From positions 62,001-126,000 of the forward strand of contig CALVAR010000001.1 in assembly GCA_944325575.1 (NCBI GenBank): DNA of 64,000 bases, given 5' to 3'. Below the pieces are notes generated by a model, which ran no database searches, was not told the origin of the DNA, and saw only the letters and a list, made by a program, of their open reading frames with translations. How positions within the stretch are numbered: the first letter of the stretch is position 1; each line of letters opens with the position of its first letter. Source of the DNA: Candidatus Gastranaerophilales bacterium. GTDB taxonomy: Bacteria > Cyanobacteriota > Vampirovibrionia > Gastranaerophilales > Gastranaerophilaceae. Positions 63,534 to 64,000 of the stretch are shown in pieces. A program made the position numbers and the translations under genes.

Positions 63534-64000
63534 ATGAAAAAATTATTAACTTTTTTGGTTGTTTGTTTATCTTTTTCTATGCTTTTGAAGGCTGATGCAG
63601 CTACTATAGTACATAAAGATATGGGGTATATATCTGTAAATGCGACAGCAGCAAAAGAAATTATACCGGATACAGCTTCTATCTATTTTTCGGTTGATAC
63701 ATCAGCACCTGATTCAAAATCAGCAGCAAATAAAAATAAAGAGGCATCCGAAAAATTGATTGATTCTCTTAAGCCTCTTCTTGCCTTAGAGAAAAGCGAT
63801 TCAATACAAACAAAAAGTTTTATTTTAAAGCCAAATTATAAATATGAAAAAAATGGTAAAAAGACTTTCATAAACTATACAGCTTCAAATGTAATTTATG
63901 TTAAGACAAAAAATCTTGCAAAAGTATCTGAGTTGATTGATACTGCTGTCGCAAACAATGCAACCAGTGTAAACGGTCTTGAATTTTTTGTAGAAAATGA
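63534..64000 (+). CDS. SIMPL-domain periplasmic protein, cut by right window edge
   Basis: The open frame starts at 63534 with AGGAG upstream and runs off the right edge. It has a signal peptide (KKLLTFLVVCLSFSMLLK, cleavage near ADA) followed by a SIMPL (DUF541) domain: YISVNATAAKEIIPDTASIYFSVDT, KNKEASEKLIDSL, IQTKSFILKPNYKYEKNG and YTASNVIYVKTKNLAKVSELID. SIMPL proteins such as YggE/BP26 are periplasmic or outer-membrane proteins linked to stress; their molecular role is unclear. Confidence 0.88.
   Translation, partial: MKKLLTFLVVCLSFSMLLKADAATIVHKDMGYISVNATAAKEIIPDTASIYFSVDTSAPDSKSAANKNKEASEKLIDSLKPLLALEKSDSIQTKSFILKPNYKYEKNGKKTFINYTASNVIYVKTKNLAKVSELIDTAVANNATSVNGLEFFVEN

Overview
The window looks like a chromosomal segment of a low-GC, flagellated, two-membrane bacterium. 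The best guess is a Gastranaerophilales-type member of the Vampirovibrionia (Melainabacteria, non-photosynthetic relatives of cyanobacteria). This is inferred from gene content: a BamA with three POTRA domains, a TonB/ExbB/ExbD set, ClpC, a FliW-CsrA pair, YvcK, a pseudopilin-like protein without the prepilin motif, and many proteins I cannot assign to a family. No 16S rRNA is present to confirm it. I see no prophage, transposase, CRISPR array or photosynthesis gene.

Layout. 1-6552, minus strand: envelope genes bamA, a glycine-zipper secreted protein, tonB, exbB, two exbD copies and a TPR gene cut by the left edge. 6808-26436, plus strand: a 17.8-kb gene for a 5,922-residue FliD-like protein, then a normal-sized fliD. 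26437-34508: recR-ebfC (minus), then a pseudopilin-like gene, clpP, a conserved unknown, a zinc-ribbon protein, grpE-dnaJ, a beta-propeller protein and an O-methyltransferase. Two tiny minus-strand genes (54 and 49 residues) sit at 30152-30517; the first has a perfect 11-residue repeat. 34637-44459, minus strand: an EF-hand protein, clpC, an operon TPR-fliW-csrA-TPR, and mtaB-nitrilase-dacB. 44542-50453: four proteins of unknown function around a tRNA(CAU) locus that is surrounded by partial tRNA copies, 100-bp direct repeats and a small palindromic element. 50598-64000: rplI, a U32 protease/RlhA-like gene, rimP-nusA, a PxpA-like gene, yvcK, panB-panC, a two-helix membrane protein, an Orn/Lys/Arg decarboxylase, ligA, a small membrane protein and a SIMPL protein cut by the right edge.

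How they fit together. The giant FliD-like protein, the ordinary FliD and the FliW/CsrA regulators suggest an elaborate flagellum-linked surface structure. The giant protein joins FliD end domains to about 25 flagellin-IN-like repeats and seven GLUG-like beta-helix modules. Three of those modules lie in a block of about 1,400 residues that has been tandemly duplicated. Other points of interest: ligA and bamA have no standard start codon where the protein should begin, and each has an ATT codon 8 nt after AGGA; an intrinsic terminator lies in the leader of rimP-nusA; and the tRNA-flanking palindromes differ in sequence but keep base pairing.
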